Of a stretch of 64,000 nucleotides of DNA, positions 8,483 through 19,660 are shown in pieces. The notes below the pieces were generated by a model, which worked only from the letters and a program-made list of their open reading frames with translations, did not search any database and was not told the DNA's origin. Both the position numbers and the translations under genes were made by a program. The stretch is from Deltaproteobacteria bacterium. Its GTDB lineage: Bacteria > Desulfobacterota > Desulfuromonadia > Geobacterales > JAJYBI01. Within the stretch, counting starts at the first letter, position 1; every line of letters starts with the position of its first letter. The stretch lies in NCBI GenBank assembly GCA_021779095.1, contig JAJYBI010000010.1:42333-106332 (forward strand), in the 5' to 3' direction.

Positions 8483-8719
8483 GTTCTTACCTCATTTTCC
8501 CAACACAATGTAAAGCAGCCAGTTCCACATGGCTTACCAGACTACCCGATGCGTCACATACGCCATCTCCCGACCGAACAAGATGAGTCGTTTATAATTG
8601 CGCGTACGGTTTCTGTCAAGGACTAAGGAAAGAAGCGTTCGGAAGGAATTGCCGGCAATGACGGGACGGATGATTTGACCACTGCTACCGTGCTGCAGGT
8701 GGTGTTGACTCGGTGCGGG

Positions 8720-10444
8720 TTAACCGGCCAGTTCCCCGCGCACCCGCGTCCGCTCGCGTTCGATCTGCTCCGGCGTGGCGCCGAGGTCGCGCATGATCTC
8801 TTCGGTCATCCCCAGCGCCACCTCTCCTTCGCCGGACAGCACCGTATCCGCCCCGGCCCGGCGCAGGGCCGGGATGTCCCGCAGGTAGACGGCGCGGGCG
8901 ACGATGCGGATCTCCGGGTTGAGCTCGCGGGCCAGCCGGATCACCTCCGCGCTCCCCGCCATCCCGGCGGAGCTGAGGATGAGGGCGACGGCCTCCCGGG
9001 TCCCCGCCGCCTCCAGCGTTTCCCGCCGGGTCGCGTCGCCGTATATGGCAGACCCACCCGCCGCCCGCAGCGCCCGGACGGTCTCCAGGTTCAGCTCGAT
9101 GACCACCGGCACGATGCCGTTCTCGTCCAGCAGCCGCGTCACGGTCCGCCCCGTGGGTCCGTGCCCCACCACCACCGCCCGGGGGCGTGCGTCTTCTACC
9201 AGCGGCGCACCACCGTCATCCGGGCCGGACGGCCGTCGCGCCCGCGCCTCCAGCCACTGCCAGACGCCGCCGCCTTCCGCCCGCTGTGCCACCCGCCGGA
9301 CCAGCCGGTAGAGGAGAGGGTTCAGGCTGATGGAGACGATCGCCGCCGCCACGAGGGCGTGGAACCCGCTCTCCTCCAGGATGCCGAGCCGGCGGCCGGC
9401 GGCGCCGAGGATGAACGAGAACTCGCCGATCTGCGCCAGCGCCACGGCCACGGAAAGCGACACCCCCGGCGCGTGGCGCAGGAGGAGAAGGATCGCCAGC
9501 GCCGCCAGCGGTTTCCCCACGAGGACGATGGCGAGGGTGGCGGCCACGAGGCCGGGCGCCGCCGCCAGCCGGGCGGGATCCAGGAGCATCCCCACGGAGA
9601 CGAAGAACAGCACGGCGAAGGCGTCCCGCATGGGGAGCGCCTCCGAGGCGGCGCGGAAACTGAACTCGGACTGACGCACCACCATGCCGGCGAGGAACGC
9701 CCCCAGGGCCATGGAGACGCCGAACAGCCGGACGGCCCCCACCGCGACCCCGAGGGCGAGCACGAGGACCGTGAGGGTGAAGAGCTCCCGGGAGCCGGTG
9801 GCCGCCGACCGTTCCAGGAGCCAGGGGATGGCCCGGCCGCCGGCGAGGAAGACGAGCGCCACGAGGAGGGCGACCCGGACGAGGGAGAGGGCGATGGCGG
9901 CGGGGAGTCCGCCCGTGCCGGCGGCGCCGCCGAAGAAGAGGGGGAGCATCACGAGCAGCAGGATGGTGAGGATATCCTCCACCACGAGCCAGCCGACGGC
10001 GATGTGGCCGGCCGGGGTGTGCAGCTCGTTGGCGTCCACGAGCACCCTGAGGAGCACCACCGTGCTCGCCACCGAGATGGCCAGGCCGAAGACGAGCCCC
10101 GCCGGCCATCCCCACCCGAGCCACCGGGTCAGGAGGTACCCCAGGAAGGTCGCCGCCAGGCACTGGAACAGGGCGCCGGGCACCGCCACGCGCCGCACGG
10201 CGAGGAGCTCGCGCAGGTGGAACTGGAGCCCGACGCCGAACATGAGCAGGATGACGCCCACCTCCGCCAGCTCCTCCGCCAGCTTCTGGTCGGCGACGAA
10301 GCCGGGGGTGTGGGGTCCGACGAGGATGCCGGCCACGAGGTAGCCGACGATGGGCGACAGCCCCAGCCGCTGGGTGAGGTAGCCGAGCGCCAGCGCCGCG
10401 CCGAAGCAGCCGGTAATGGTCAGGATGAGTCCCGATTCGTGCAT
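8720..10444 (-). CDS. ybaL: YbaL/Kef-type monovalent cation:proton antiporter (CPA2) with TrkA-N domain
   Basis: The product is 574 aa from ATG 10444. The N-terminal two thirds are a Na+/H+ exchanger domain of about 12 helices with the family landmarks LSPIVGYLVAGILVGP, GVILLMFGVGL and VEDILTILLLVMLP. The C-terminal part is a Rossmann RCK/TrkA-N domain (VVVGHGPTGRTV, then YGDATRRETLEAAG) that would bind a nucleotide and gate transport. It probably exports K+ or Na+ in exchange for H+. The start MHESGLILTI aligns with the YbaL N-terminus. An ATG four codons upstream (10456) is too close to the GGAG to be preferred. No KefF/KefG partner lies nearby. Confidence 0.88.
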   Translation of the reverse strand: MHESGLILTITGCFGAALALGYLTQRLGLSPIVGYLVAGILVGPHTPGFVADQKLAEELAEVGVILLMFGVGLQFHLRELLAVRRVAVPGALFQCLAATFLGYLLTRWLGWGWPAGLVFGLAISVASTVVLLRVLVDANELHTPAGHIAVGWLVVEDILTILLLVMLPLFFGGAAGTGGLPAAIALSLVRVALLVALVFLAGGRAIPWLLERSAATGSRELFTLTVLVLALGVAVGAVRLFGVSMALGAFLAGMVVRQSEFSFRAASEALPMRDAFAVLFFVSVGMLLDPARLAAAPGLVAATLAIVLVGKPLAALAILLLLRHAPGVSLSVAVALAQIGEFSFILGAAGRRLGILEESGFHALVAAAIVSISLNPLLYRLVRRVAQRAEGGGVWQWLEARARRPSGPDDGGAPLVEDARPRAVVVGHGPTGRTVTRLLDENGIVPVVIELNLETVRALRAAGGSAIYGDATRRETLEAAGTREAVALILSSAGMAGSAEVIRLARELNPEIRIVARAVYLRDIPALRRAGADTVLSGEGEVALGMTEEIMRDLGATPEQIERERTRVRGELAG

Positions 10445-10502
10445 GGCTGCCGACATCCTCTCCGGAAGATCAGTTGCGCTGCACTTCCAGTGTACCAGAC
10501 GG

Positions 10503-11408
10503 CTACACCGTGCGCAGGAGCCACCACCAGCAGGGGAGGGTGAGGAAGGAGAGGGGGATGCCGACCCCCAGCATGAGGGTGACGAGCGGCGGGTCGAGGT
10601 CGTGGTCCACGGCGATGATCCCGGCGGTGATCATGGGGGCCATGGCCGCCTCGAACAGCACCACCCGCACCGTCTCGCCGTGGGCGCCCAACAGGTAGAC
10701 GTACAGGATGGTCAGCAAAGCGGGACCGAGTAAGAGCTTGTAGAAAAGTCCCAGGGAGAGGGGACCGAGGTGCCGCCGGAAGGAGGCGAACCGAAGCTGG
10801 AACCCCACCGACGCCAGGGCGAGCGGGGTGAGGGTGTCCCCCAGCTTCTGCAGGACCGCCTCCAGCCAGCCGGGGAAGGGGAGCGGCATGAGGATAGCCG
10901 CCAGGACGAGCGCCTGGAAGGGCGGAAAGAGGGCGATCCGCCGCGCCATCTGCCGGCCCGACACCGCGCCGGAGGAGGAGAGGGTGGCGACGAAGATCCC
11001 GAGGGTGGAGAGGACGAGGAACGAGCCGAGCTGGTCCACCAGGAGCCCGGTCCCCAGGTATGCCTTGCCGTAGTACGCCTCGATCATCGGAAGCCCGACG
11101 AAGGAGGTGTTCCCCAGCCCGCCGGTGAGCATGAGCGCCCCGGTCGTTGACCGGGAAAGACCGGCGATCCGCCCGACAATCCGGAAGAAGAGGCACCCCA
11201 GGCCGAACAGGACCCAGGCCATGGCGGCAACGTACAGCACCGTCGCATCGGGGTGCAGCCGGTGCACGTAGAGAAGCGCCAGGGCGGGGAGGGAGACGTG
11301 GATGATGAAACCGTTCAGGGCGGCGGGGGTCGCCTCGGGGAACCGGCCGGTCCGGCGCAGTCCCATGCCGAGGAGAAAACAGACGACCAGCAGGATGATG
11401 TTCTGCAT
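10503..11408 (-). CDS. AEC family (auxin efflux carrier-type) transporter
   Basis: The product is 301 aa with about ten transmembrane segments, the usual size and topology of AEC/AbrB-like bile-acid-fold carriers. The N-terminal half has the pattern NGFIIHVSLPALALLYVHRL, and the C-terminal half has AAMAPMITAGIIAVDHDLDP with the polar break typical of the crossover region. Substrates in bacteria include dicarboxylates and malonate, but nothing here fixes the substrate. The start at 11408 follows GAGGTG; the longer frame to 11507 lacks a ribosome site. The gene precedes the antiporter on the same strand. Confidence 0.8.
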   Translation of the reverse strand: MQNIILLVVCFLLGMGLRRTGRFPEATPAALNGFIIHVSLPALALLYVHRLHPDATVLYVAAMAWVLFGLGCLFFRIVGRIAGLSRSTTGALMLTGGLGNTSFVGLPMIEAYYGKAYLGTGLLVDQLGSFLVLSTLGIFVATLSSSGAVSGRQMARRIALFPPFQALVLAAILMPLPFPGWLEAVLQKLGDTLTPLALASVGFQLRFASFRRHLGPLSLGLFYKLLLGPALLTILYVYLLGAHGETVRVVLFEAAMAPMITAGIIAVDHDLDPPLVTLMLGVGIPLSFLTLPCWWWLLRTV

Positions 11409-11552
11409 GCACACCTCGCCGTATACGGAGTCCCGACACCCTTTGTAATGAAAATCGGACGCCAGGTAAAGCAGTTTGTTTGATGGGCCGTAGTGCGGAG
11501 CTTCCATATCGTGCTACACTCTCACGTCATATACCATCCACCGGAGGAAATC

Positions 11553-12074
11553 ATGAAACGAGGACTGGCAGCACTGCTCCTGCTGGCGATCTGCACCATC
11601 GCGTGCGTTGCGTACGCTGCGGAAACGGACGTGCAGGCGATCCCGGCGTGCGAGGTCTGCGGCATGAGCCGCGAAACCTTCGCTTCCAGCCGGATGCTCA
11701 TCCGGTACGCGGACGGCACAAAGGTGGGGACCTGCAGCATCCGCTGCGCGATGGAGGCGCTCGGCGCTGCCAGGGGGAAGAAGGTGGCGTCCGTGAAGGT
11801 TGCTGACTACACCACCCGCGTCCTCCTGGATGCGGACAAGGCGTTCTGGGCCATCGGCGGCGACGAACCGGGGGTCATGACCCGGACGCCGAAGTGGGCG
11901 TTCGCCACGAAGGCGGCCGCCAGGGCGTTCATCAAGGAGCACGGCGGCAGGCTGGCGAGTTTCGCCGAGGCGAAGCAGGCTGCCGGGGCGGAGCTGACCG
12001 GCATGGGCAAGAAGAAGATGAAAAAGGGCGCGAAGGAAAAGGTGAAGTGCAACTGCTGCGACATGAAGAAGTAG
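11553..12074 (+). CDS. NosL-like exported metal-binding protein
   Basis: The product is 173 aa. It has a signal sequence (KRGLAALLLLAICTIACVAYA), possibly a lipoprotein signal since Cys residues lie within the hydrophobic core's end. A NosL domain follows: CEVCGM, then RYADGTKVGTCSIRC, then a second half (DADKAFWAIGG...TPKWAFATKAAARAF). NosL binds Cu(I) and helps mature nitrous oxide reductase. Here no nos genes are near, so it may serve another copper or thiol task. The Lys-rich C-terminus ends with extra Cys residues (KCNCCDMKK), an unusual metal-binding tail. GGAGG lies six bases before the ATG. Confidence 0.82.
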   Translation: MKRGLAALLLLAICTIACVAYAAETDVQAIPACEVCGMSRETFASSRMLIRYADGTKVGTCSIRCAMEALGAARGKKVASVKVADYTTRVLLDADKAFWAIGGDEPGVMTRTPKWAFATKAAARAFIKEHGGRLASFAEAKQAAGAELTGMGKKKMKKGAKEKVKCNCCDMKK

Positions 12075-12096
12075 GACCGGCACACCATCAGGTACG

Positions 12097-12132
12097 GAAA
12101 AGGGGGACGCGTCATGCACGTCCCCCTTTTTG
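12097..12132. terminator. Rho-independent terminator after the NosL-like gene
   Basis: AAAAGGGGGACG pairs with CGTCCCCCTTTTT. The arms carry an A run and a T run, so the structure also works for the convergent flavoenzyme gene. Confidence 0.88.
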
Positions 12133-12178
12133 CCATCGCTGTAGATGCGGAACTGTTCTGCGAATCAGGAAAAGCGCT

Positions 12179-12307
12179 CTCACTCAACGAACGCAACGGA
12201 ATCAATACCTTTGCCTACAATGTCTCGCACCGGGTAGATGCGAATGGCATATTCCGAATAGGCTACTGGTTTTACGTTGCGTCGTTGCGGCGTTGCGTGA
12301 TGAACGG
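12179..12307. repeat. CGCAACG/CGTTGCG element, copy A
   Basis: The left end has CTCAACG-AA-CGCAACG. The right end has GGTTTTACGTTGCG followed by two more CGTTGCG units and TGATGAACGG. The ends are inverted repeats of one another. This copy occupies much of the 290-base gap 12075-12364. Related copies lie at 23918 and 26899. Confidence 0.75.
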
Positions 12308-12364
12308 TCTTTCTCGCCGTTCTCTGTATCCGTGGCTCGGTGGCAGATTATTCGCTGCGACCGG

Positions 12365-13489
12365 TTACAGCGACAGCGCGCTGCTCTCCCGCTCGATCCT
12401 GTTCACCACGCAGTATATCCCGCCTTCCTTGAGCCCCGGCTTGAAGCAGCCGTTGCAGGAGATGCACCGGGCGCGCCCCTCGTCCCCCTTCTCCCAGCGG
12501 AGCGGAAGACTCGGCTCCCGGATGAACGGCCTCGCCATGGCGACGTAATCCGCCTCTTCCCGGCGGATGATCCCGTCCGCGACGTCGTAGGAACGGAGCC
12601 CCCCCACCACCATGACCGGACAGTCGACCGCCTGTTTGATCCGCGCCGCCAGCGGCAGGTTGTACGCCTCCTGGTCGCGGCTCTCGATCCCCTGCCGTAC
12701 CGGGACCCCCTTCCCGGAGGCGGGGGTGCCGCCGCTCACCTCGATGGCGTCGATCCCCTCCTCGTCCAGCATCCGCGCCACCGCCACGGCATCGTCCGGC
12801 TCCAGCCCGCCGGCCAGGTTGTCCGAACCGTTCAGCTTCACGAGGACCGGGTAATCCTCCCCCACCGCCGCCCGCACCGCCCGGCAGACCTCCAGAAGGA
12901 ACCGGCTGCGGCCGGCGATGTCGCCGCCGTACCGATCGCTGCGCCGGTTCGCCAGGGGGGAGAGGAACTGACTGATGAGATAGCCGTGGGCCGCATGAAG
13001 CTGCACCGCGTCGCATCCCCACGCCTTCGCCCGTGCCGCCGCATCGGCGAAGGCGCGCACCAGGTCGCCGATCTCCGCCACGGTCAGTTCACGCGGCTCC
13101 TCGCCGTACTGGTCGATCTTCACGGCGGAGGGGGCCACCGGCGTACAGCCGATCGCCCGGCTGCTGGACTGGCCGCCGGTGTGGACGAGCTGCAGGCAGA
13201 GGGCGCCTCCGTCGCGGTGGACGGCGTCGCACAGCTCCCGCATGGCGGCGGCGCCGCTGTCGTCGCAGAGCCCCATCTGCCCCGGGAACTGCCTGCCGTC
13301 GGGACGGACGTAACAGTAGCCGGAGATGATGAGGCCGACCCCGCCCTGGGCCAGCCCGCCGTAGCAGGCGGCGAGCCTGGAGGTGGCATGGCCGTTGCCG
13401 TCGCACATCCCCTCCCAAGTGGCGGAACGGACCAGCCGGTTCCGCAGGCGCATCCCGTTGATGACCGTCTCGTCGAAGAGCGTTCTCAC
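12365..13489 (-). CDS. NADH:flavin oxidoreductase, old yellow enzyme family
   Basis: The product is 374 aa, a single FMN-binding TIM barrel of the OYE/FadH N-terminal type. The N-terminus INGMRLRNRLVRSATWEG, the catalytic-region HAAHGYLISQFLSP, RYGGD and the FMN phosphate-binding VVGGLRS are all present. The C-terminus has CISCNGC followed after 11 residues by another Cys, as in the [4Fe-4S]-containing dienoyl-CoA reductase branch. The second FAD/NAD domain of FadH is absent, so electrons must come from another partner or from direct NAD(P)H binding. The substrate is unknown (enoate or quinone-type). The start is GTG with a G-rich site upstream. It follows pyk closely on the same strand. Confidence 0.85.
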   Translation of the reverse strand: MRTLFDETVINGMRLRNRLVRSATWEGMCDGNGHATSRLAACYGGLAQGGVGLIISGYCYVRPDGRQFPGQMGLCDDSGAAAMRELCDAVHRDGGALCLQLVHTGGQSSSRAIGCTPVAPSAVKIDQYGEEPRELTVAEIGDLVRAFADAAARAKAWGCDAVQLHAAHGYLISQFLSPLANRRSDRYGGDIAGRSRFLLEVCRAVRAAVGEDYPVLVKLNGSDNLAGGLEPDDAVAVARMLDEEGIDAIEVSGGTPASGKGVPVRQGIESRDQEAYNLPLAARIKQAVDCPVMVVGGLRSYDVADGIIRREEADYVAMARPFIREPSLPLRWEKGDEGRARCISCNGCFKPGLKEGGIYCVVNRIERESSALSL

Positions 13490-13512
13490 CGCACACCCCC
13501 TTGTGTCGTGGA

Positions 13513-14955
13513 TCAGAAAACCTCGTAGAACTCCCGGACCCCCAGCTTGTGCACCTTGATCAGGTTGGTCGAACCCCGCATCGCCAGGGGTACCCCCATG
13601 GTTATGACCACCAGGTCACCCTTGCGGAAGCCGGCGGAAAGCAGGGTCTGTTCCACCTCCGCGATCTGCTGGTCCGTACCGTTCATGGCCCCCACCGGGA
13701 AGGACGAGACCCCCCAGCGGAGCGCCAGCCGGCGCTGGATGCCGGGATCGGGGGTGAAGGCGATAATCGGCTGGCGGGGGCGGTAACGGGAAACGAGCGC
13801 CGCGGTACTGCCGGACTGGGTGAAGACGACCACCGCCTTCGCCTTGAGGGTGGCGGCGGCATGGCAGGCCGCCTCAGCCACCGCCTCGGCGCTGTTGAAG
13901 CTGCGGCCGGCAGGCCGCGGCGGCAGCCGGAACAGCTCGGAGCGTTCCACGTCCAGCGCCACCTTCACCATGACCCGCACCGCCTCCACGGGAAACTGCC
14001 CCGATGCGGTCTCGCCGGAGAGCATGACCGCGTCGGTGCCGTCCAGGATGGCGTTGGCCACGTCGGAGGTCTCGGCACGGGTCGGCCGGGGATGGCTGAT
14101 CATCGATTCCAGCATCTGGGTGGCGGTGATGACCGGTTTACCCGCCTCGTTGCAGGCCCGGATGATCTTCTTCTGGTAGAGCGGCACCTTCTCGGCGCTG
14201 ATCTCCACCCCCAGGTCGCCCCGCGCCACCATGATCCCGTCGGCGGCCCTGAGGATCGCCCGGAAGTTGCGCAGCGCCTCCGGCTTCTCGATCTTGGCGA
14301 TGACGGGGATGGCGACACCCCGCTCCCGCATGATCGCCTTCACCTGGTCCACGTCGCTGCCCGTGCGGACGAAGGAGAGCGCCAGGTAGTCGACCTGCTG
14401 GGAGAGGCAGAACGCCAGGTCGCGGCGATCCTTCTCCGTGAGGGAAGGGGAGGAGACGGCGACCCCCGGCAGGTTGATCCCCTTCAGGTCCTTGAGGGTC
14501 CCCCCCTCAACGACCGTGCAGCGGACCGTCCGGTCCACGACCTCATGCACCTTCAGTTCGATGAGGCCGTCGTCCAGGAGAATGCGCGACCCGGGCCGGA
14601 CGTCGTCGGGCAGCGCCTTGTAGATGGTGGAGATCCGGTCGGGTCGCCCCAGGACTTCGTCGGTGACGATCTCCAGCGACGCCCCCGTGACGAGCTGGAC
14701 GGCGCCCCCCTCCATCCGGCCGGTCCGGATCTTCGGCCCCTGCAGGTCGGCGAGGATGGCGACGGTGCGGTCGAGCCGCTGCGCCGTCTCCCGGATATCC
14801 CTGATCACCTGTTCCTTTCCCTCAAGGGAGCCGTGGGAGAAGTTGAGGCGGAACAGGCCGACCCCCGCATCCAGGAGCCGGCCGATCATCTCCGGCGAGG
14901 AACTGGCGGGGCCGACGGTGGCGATGATCTTCGTTTTGCGTGTGTATCTGCTCAT
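13513..14955 (-). CDS. pyk: Pyruvate kinase
   Basis: The product is 480 aa, the normal length. Landmarks are [16 protein letters not shown] at the N-terminus, the active-site region ([14 protein letters not shown]), [10 protein letters not shown], the K+/Mg-binding ATQMLESM signature, and the C-terminal domain with [10 protein letters not shown]. It converts phosphoenolpyruvate and ADP to pyruvate and ATP in the cytoplasm. The start ATG lies only four bases beyond the stop of a dihaem cytochrome gene and has a weak Shine-Dalgarno sequence, so translation is probably coupled to that unrelated upstream gene. The flavoenzyme gene follows 23 bases downstream. Confidence 0.96.
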   Translation of the reverse strand: MSRYTRKTKIIATVGPASSSPEMIGRLLDAGVGLFRLNFSHGSLEGKEQVIRDIRETAQRLDRTVAILADLQGPKIRTGRMEGGAVQLVTGASLEIVTDEVLGRPDRISTIYKALPDDVRPGSRILLDDGLIELKVHEVVDRTVRCTVVEGGTLKDLKGINLPGVAVSSPSLTEKDRRDLAFCLSQQVDYLALSFVRTGSDVDQVKAIMRERGVAIPVIAKIEKPEALRNFRAILRAADGIMVARGDLGVEISAEKVPLYQKKIIRACNEAGKPVITATQMLESMISHPRPTRAETSDVANAILDGTDAVMLSGETASGQFPVEAVRVMVKVALDVERSELFRLPPRPAGRSFNSAEAVAEAACHAAATLKAKAVVVFTQSGSTAALVSRYRPRQPIIAFTPDPGIQRRLALRWGVSSFPVGAMNGTDQQIAEVEQTLLSAGFRKGDLVVITMGVPLAMRGSTNLIKVHKLGVREFYEVF

Positions 14956-14959
14956 CGGA

Positions 14960-15304
14960 TCAGTGGTGGAAACTTCCCATCCGCTCCTTGTGGGCGGCGT
15001 TCGGGGAGCGGTGGCATTCGAAGCAGCGCTGTTCCTCCACCTTCCGCTTGTCCAGCTCGGTCTGCGGGCGGGTACCGGTCGTCTGCTGCATGGTGTACTG
15101 TTCCGTCTGGAAGTATGGCGTGTTGCCCCGTTCATCCGTGAGATGGGGTACCTTGTAGGTCAACTGCCAGTTGCTGGAGATCGGCACCGTGTGGCACTGG
15201 TCGCATCCGCCGGGAGGCGGGATCGATTTCCACGCGGAAAACATGGCACAGCCGCTGCACCAGGCGGCGATCAGCAGGGGGAGGAAGATCAGCTTCCGTT
15301 TCAT
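14960..15304 (-). CDS. Dihaem c-type cytochrome lipoprotein
   Basis: The product is 114 aa. A lipoprotein signal peptide (KRKLIFLPLLIAAWCSGC) puts the lipidated Cys near residue 19. Two haem motifs follow, CDQCH and CFECH, separated by about 55 residues rich in polar residues. It is expected to be anchored to a membrane facing the periplasm or surface. AGGAG lies six bases before the ATG. It sits between an exported transglutaminase-like protein and pyk. The family is not recognised beyond 'multihaem cytochrome'. Confidence 0.85.
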   Translation of the reverse strand: MKRKLIFLPLLIAAWCSGCAMFSAWKSIPPPGGCDQCHTVPISSNWQLTYKVPHLTDERGNTPYFQTEQYTMQQTTGTRPQTELDKRKVEEQRCFECHRSPNAAHKERMGSFHH

Positions 15305-15398
15305 GAATGCTCCTTGGGCGAATGCAGATAGGGGGAATGATACCACAAAGCGGGGGCAAGACAATCGGCCGCCGGCGTGGGGCGGACGCGGCATCGGG

Positions 15399-16844
15399 TC
15401 AGTATATGGTCTCCGTCACCCGCGCCCGGACCTGTCCTACCAGTGCCGCAACGGGTGCCATGTCGTCGGGCGTCTCCCCGACGGCCAGAATGACATGGGT
15501 GGCATCCGCCGGCACCTGGTTGAACGTGGGGTCCACCGCCTGCCAGCACCCCACGTAACTCTCCGCCCAGCTGTGGTACAGGAACCCCTTCCCCTCCACG
15601 TACACGAGTCCGGAGACGAAGCGGGTCGGAATGCCGGCGGCACGCGCCAGGGAGGCATACAGCCGGGCGTGGGACTGGCAGTTGCCGCTGCGGGTCTTCA
15701 GGGTCTCCAGCGGCGACTGGCTGTCGTACACCGTATCCTCGATGGTGCGGGCCACCCAGTCGGTCAGGAGCCGCACCTGCTTGGCCGGGTCCTTCTCCCC
15801 CTTCAGGATGGCGTCCTTCTCCTTCATGATCTCCGGCTGGTCTGCCGGAATCCGGTCGGTGGCGACGAGGTAGGGAGCCGCCTCCCGGGGGGAAAGGGGA
15901 GACGCCGATGCATCTCCCGCCGTGGTCGGCTCGATCGTCACACGGACGGTGTGACCCTCCCGCGCGACCCGCTGTCCCGCGCCGACGGGGAGGGGGAGAT
16001 CGGCGGGAACCCCCGACAGTTCCACCGTGAGCCGCTTCAGGCTGCCGGGGTGCGCAATGGGGGGATCGACCTTGACCAGGCTGAAATCGAGGATCAGATC
16101 CTTCTTGGAGACGGCGGCATCGAGCATGAAGCGGCGCACCGTGGCGGCGTCCGTGGCGGTGGTGTCCACCAGCCCGTTCCGGACCGATTCCCGCAGCGTC
16201 CAGCCGGCGGCATTGACCCATACGTCGTTATCCACCGGCGAGTGAAGGTCGTTCTGCATATGGATGGTCTCGACACCGTCGGCCCCGGTGGTCCGCTCCA
16301 CCACCGTAACCGTCACATCCTTGACCTTCACATCCTCCGGGTCCAGTACCTGGAAGCTATAATCCTTTCCGGAAACGGCTCCCTGCAGGAGCGGATAGAG
16401 ATTCACCGCCGCCATGGGGTAGACCGCCCCCTTCGCCTTCAGGAGCTTCTCCCTGCGGTGACCGGCCGTCTCGACGACGGTCCTGATCCCCTTTTCATCC
16501 GCCTTCCCCGACACGTGGAGAGTACTGCCGTCAATGGTCTCTTTCACATCGAACGACCGGAGCGCCAGGTTGCGCCCCACCCGGTAGCTTTCCCGGGAAA
16601 ACGCTTCGCGGGAGAACCCCATGACCGTGATCTTGACGCTTCCCTCAGCGGTGATCTCGTACCCGCCGGGGACCTCGCTGATCGTCTGCCGGGAGAACCC
16701 CACGTTTTCTCCATCCATGGAGATGAGAAACCACATGTCGCCGAGCGGGACGTGCCGCAGCGGCTTGGGGAGCTCCGCCGCACCGGCCGGGAGGAGTGCG
16801 GTGCAGAGGACGAGAAGGACCAGAATGAACGTACGCTGTATCAT
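15399..16844 (-). CDS. Exported transglutaminase-like protein
   Basis: The product is 481 aa. A signal peptide covers the first 22 residues. A long beta-rich N-terminal part precedes a transglutaminase-like core: catalytic Cys in RSGNCQSHA, His in LYHSWAESYVG, and Asp in AVDPTFNQ. This Cys-His-Asp triad is typical of the bacterial transglut_core family, which acts as cysteine proteases or in peptide handling in the periplasm. The dihaem lipoprotein gene follows after 94 bases. No Cys-rich or haem feature is present in this protein itself. The specific substrate is unknown. Confidence 0.85.
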   Translation of the reverse strand: MIQRTFILVLLVLCTALLPAGAAELPKPLRHVPLGDMWFLISMDGENVGFSRQTISEVPGGYEITAEGSVKITVMGFSREAFSRESYRVGRNLALRSFDVKETIDGSTLHVSGKADEKGIRTVVETAGHRREKLLKAKGAVYPMAAVNLYPLLQGAVSGKDYSFQVLDPEDVKVKDVTVTVVERTTGADGVETIHMQNDLHSPVDNDVWVNAAGWTLRESVRNGLVDTTATDAATVRRFMLDAAVSKKDLILDFSLVKVDPPIAHPGSLKRLTVELSGVPADLPLPVGAGQRVAREGHTVRVTIEPTTAGDASASPLSPREAAPYLVATDRIPADQPEIMKEKDAILKGEKDPAKQVRLLTDWVARTIEDTVYDSQSPLETLKTRSGNCQSHARLYASLARAAGIPTRFVSGLVYVEGKGFLYHSWAESYVGCWQAVDPTFNQVPADATHVILAVGETPDDMAPVAALVGQVRARVTETIY

Positions 16845-16986
16845 GGGAATCTTCCTGAAACATTGGATTTCGGGCCGGCATACGGCCCGCGTTGATCACC
16901 GATTGCTGTCCGTGTTGATATATCACACCTGACATCCACCGGTAAACGGAGAAGACGGCAATGGGACAGATCCTGTCTTTTTTGCC

Positions 16987-17015
16987 TTGCATTCACAATT
17001 ATGGATATATATAAT
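16987..17015 (+). promoter_or_regulatory. Strong sigma-70 promoter
   Basis: TTGCAT is separated by exactly 17 bases from TATAAT at 17010-17015, inside an AT-rich stretch. The predicted start is near 17022. Transcription from it immediately enters the two-hairpin segment 17036-17099. Confidence 0.75.
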
Positions 17016-17021
17016 TTTCTT

Positions 17022-17099
17022 AGAGATGTTTAGAAGGGAGCCGATGGGCTCCCGTCATGACCCTAGCAACTTCCCTCCTGGTTGCTAGGGTGTTTTTTT
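17022..17099 (+). ncRNA. Candidate 78-nt terminated small RNA or attenuator leader
   Basis: From the predicted start, the transcript contains a perfect 7-bp hairpin (GGGAGCC-GATG-GGCTCCC, 17036-17053) and then a perfect 10-bp intrinsic terminator, CCCTAGCAAC/GTTGCTAGGG (17061-17090), closed by TGTTTTTTT. The terminator loop TTCCCTCCTG is CU-rich and complementary to Shine-Dalgarno sequences. It matches no riboswitch consensus that I know. It may be a free sRNA or may attenuate the regulator gene that starts 74 bases later. Confidence 0.6.
17060..17099 (+). terminator. Rho-independent terminator upstream of the sigma-54 regulator
   Basis: An 11-bp perfect stem (A60-T91 plus CCCTAGCAAC/GTTGCTAGGG), a 10-base loop and seven consecutive T residues. 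It lies between a strong promoter and a gene on the same strand, so full termination would prevent expression of that gene from this promoter. Confidence 0.85.
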
Positions 17100-17172
17100 G
17101 CAAAAGACTGTGCCATTTCTTGCACAATCTCCGCCGATCGGTTATCCTCCACGAACCATCCCTGGAGGAACC

Positions 17173-19470
<2,298 letters not shown>

Positions 19471-19491
19471 TACCCCACCCCTCGGGGGCGG

Positions 19492-19510
19492 CTGTCGCCA
19501 GATGCGACAG
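19492..19510. promoter_or_regulatory. Palindromic enhancer-like site
   Basis: CTGTCGC-N5-GCGACAG is a perfect 7-bp dyad with a 5-base centre. It lies 21 bases after the activator gene stop and about 150 bases upstream of the sigma-54-like promoter, the usual placement of an upstream activating sequence for enhancer-binding proteins. It lacks the T run expected of a terminator. Confidence 0.6.
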
Positions 19511-19660
19511 TTGTTTACACCGATCTGTATATTCATTCGCCACTGCGCCATTCGCGGCACACTTTTCCGTATACACCCTCCGCACCACCGTCATTACAAC
19601 CGCCCTGCAACCCCACGGTTATCAGCTGTTTACAAAATTGCCACCGAGTATCGTCCCCAA

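Noticed and set aside
17022..17099. Known riboswitch class (c-di-GMP, preQ1, SAM) ahead of the sigma-54 regulator
   Set aside because: Only two simple hairpins are present. None of the conserved core bases of those classes could be found, so it is listed as an unclassified RNA.
19492..19510. CTGTCGC dyad as terminator of the sigma-54 regulator gene
   Set aside because: The stem is followed by TTGTTTAC, not a T run, and its 5-base centre and placement fit an activator-binding site better.
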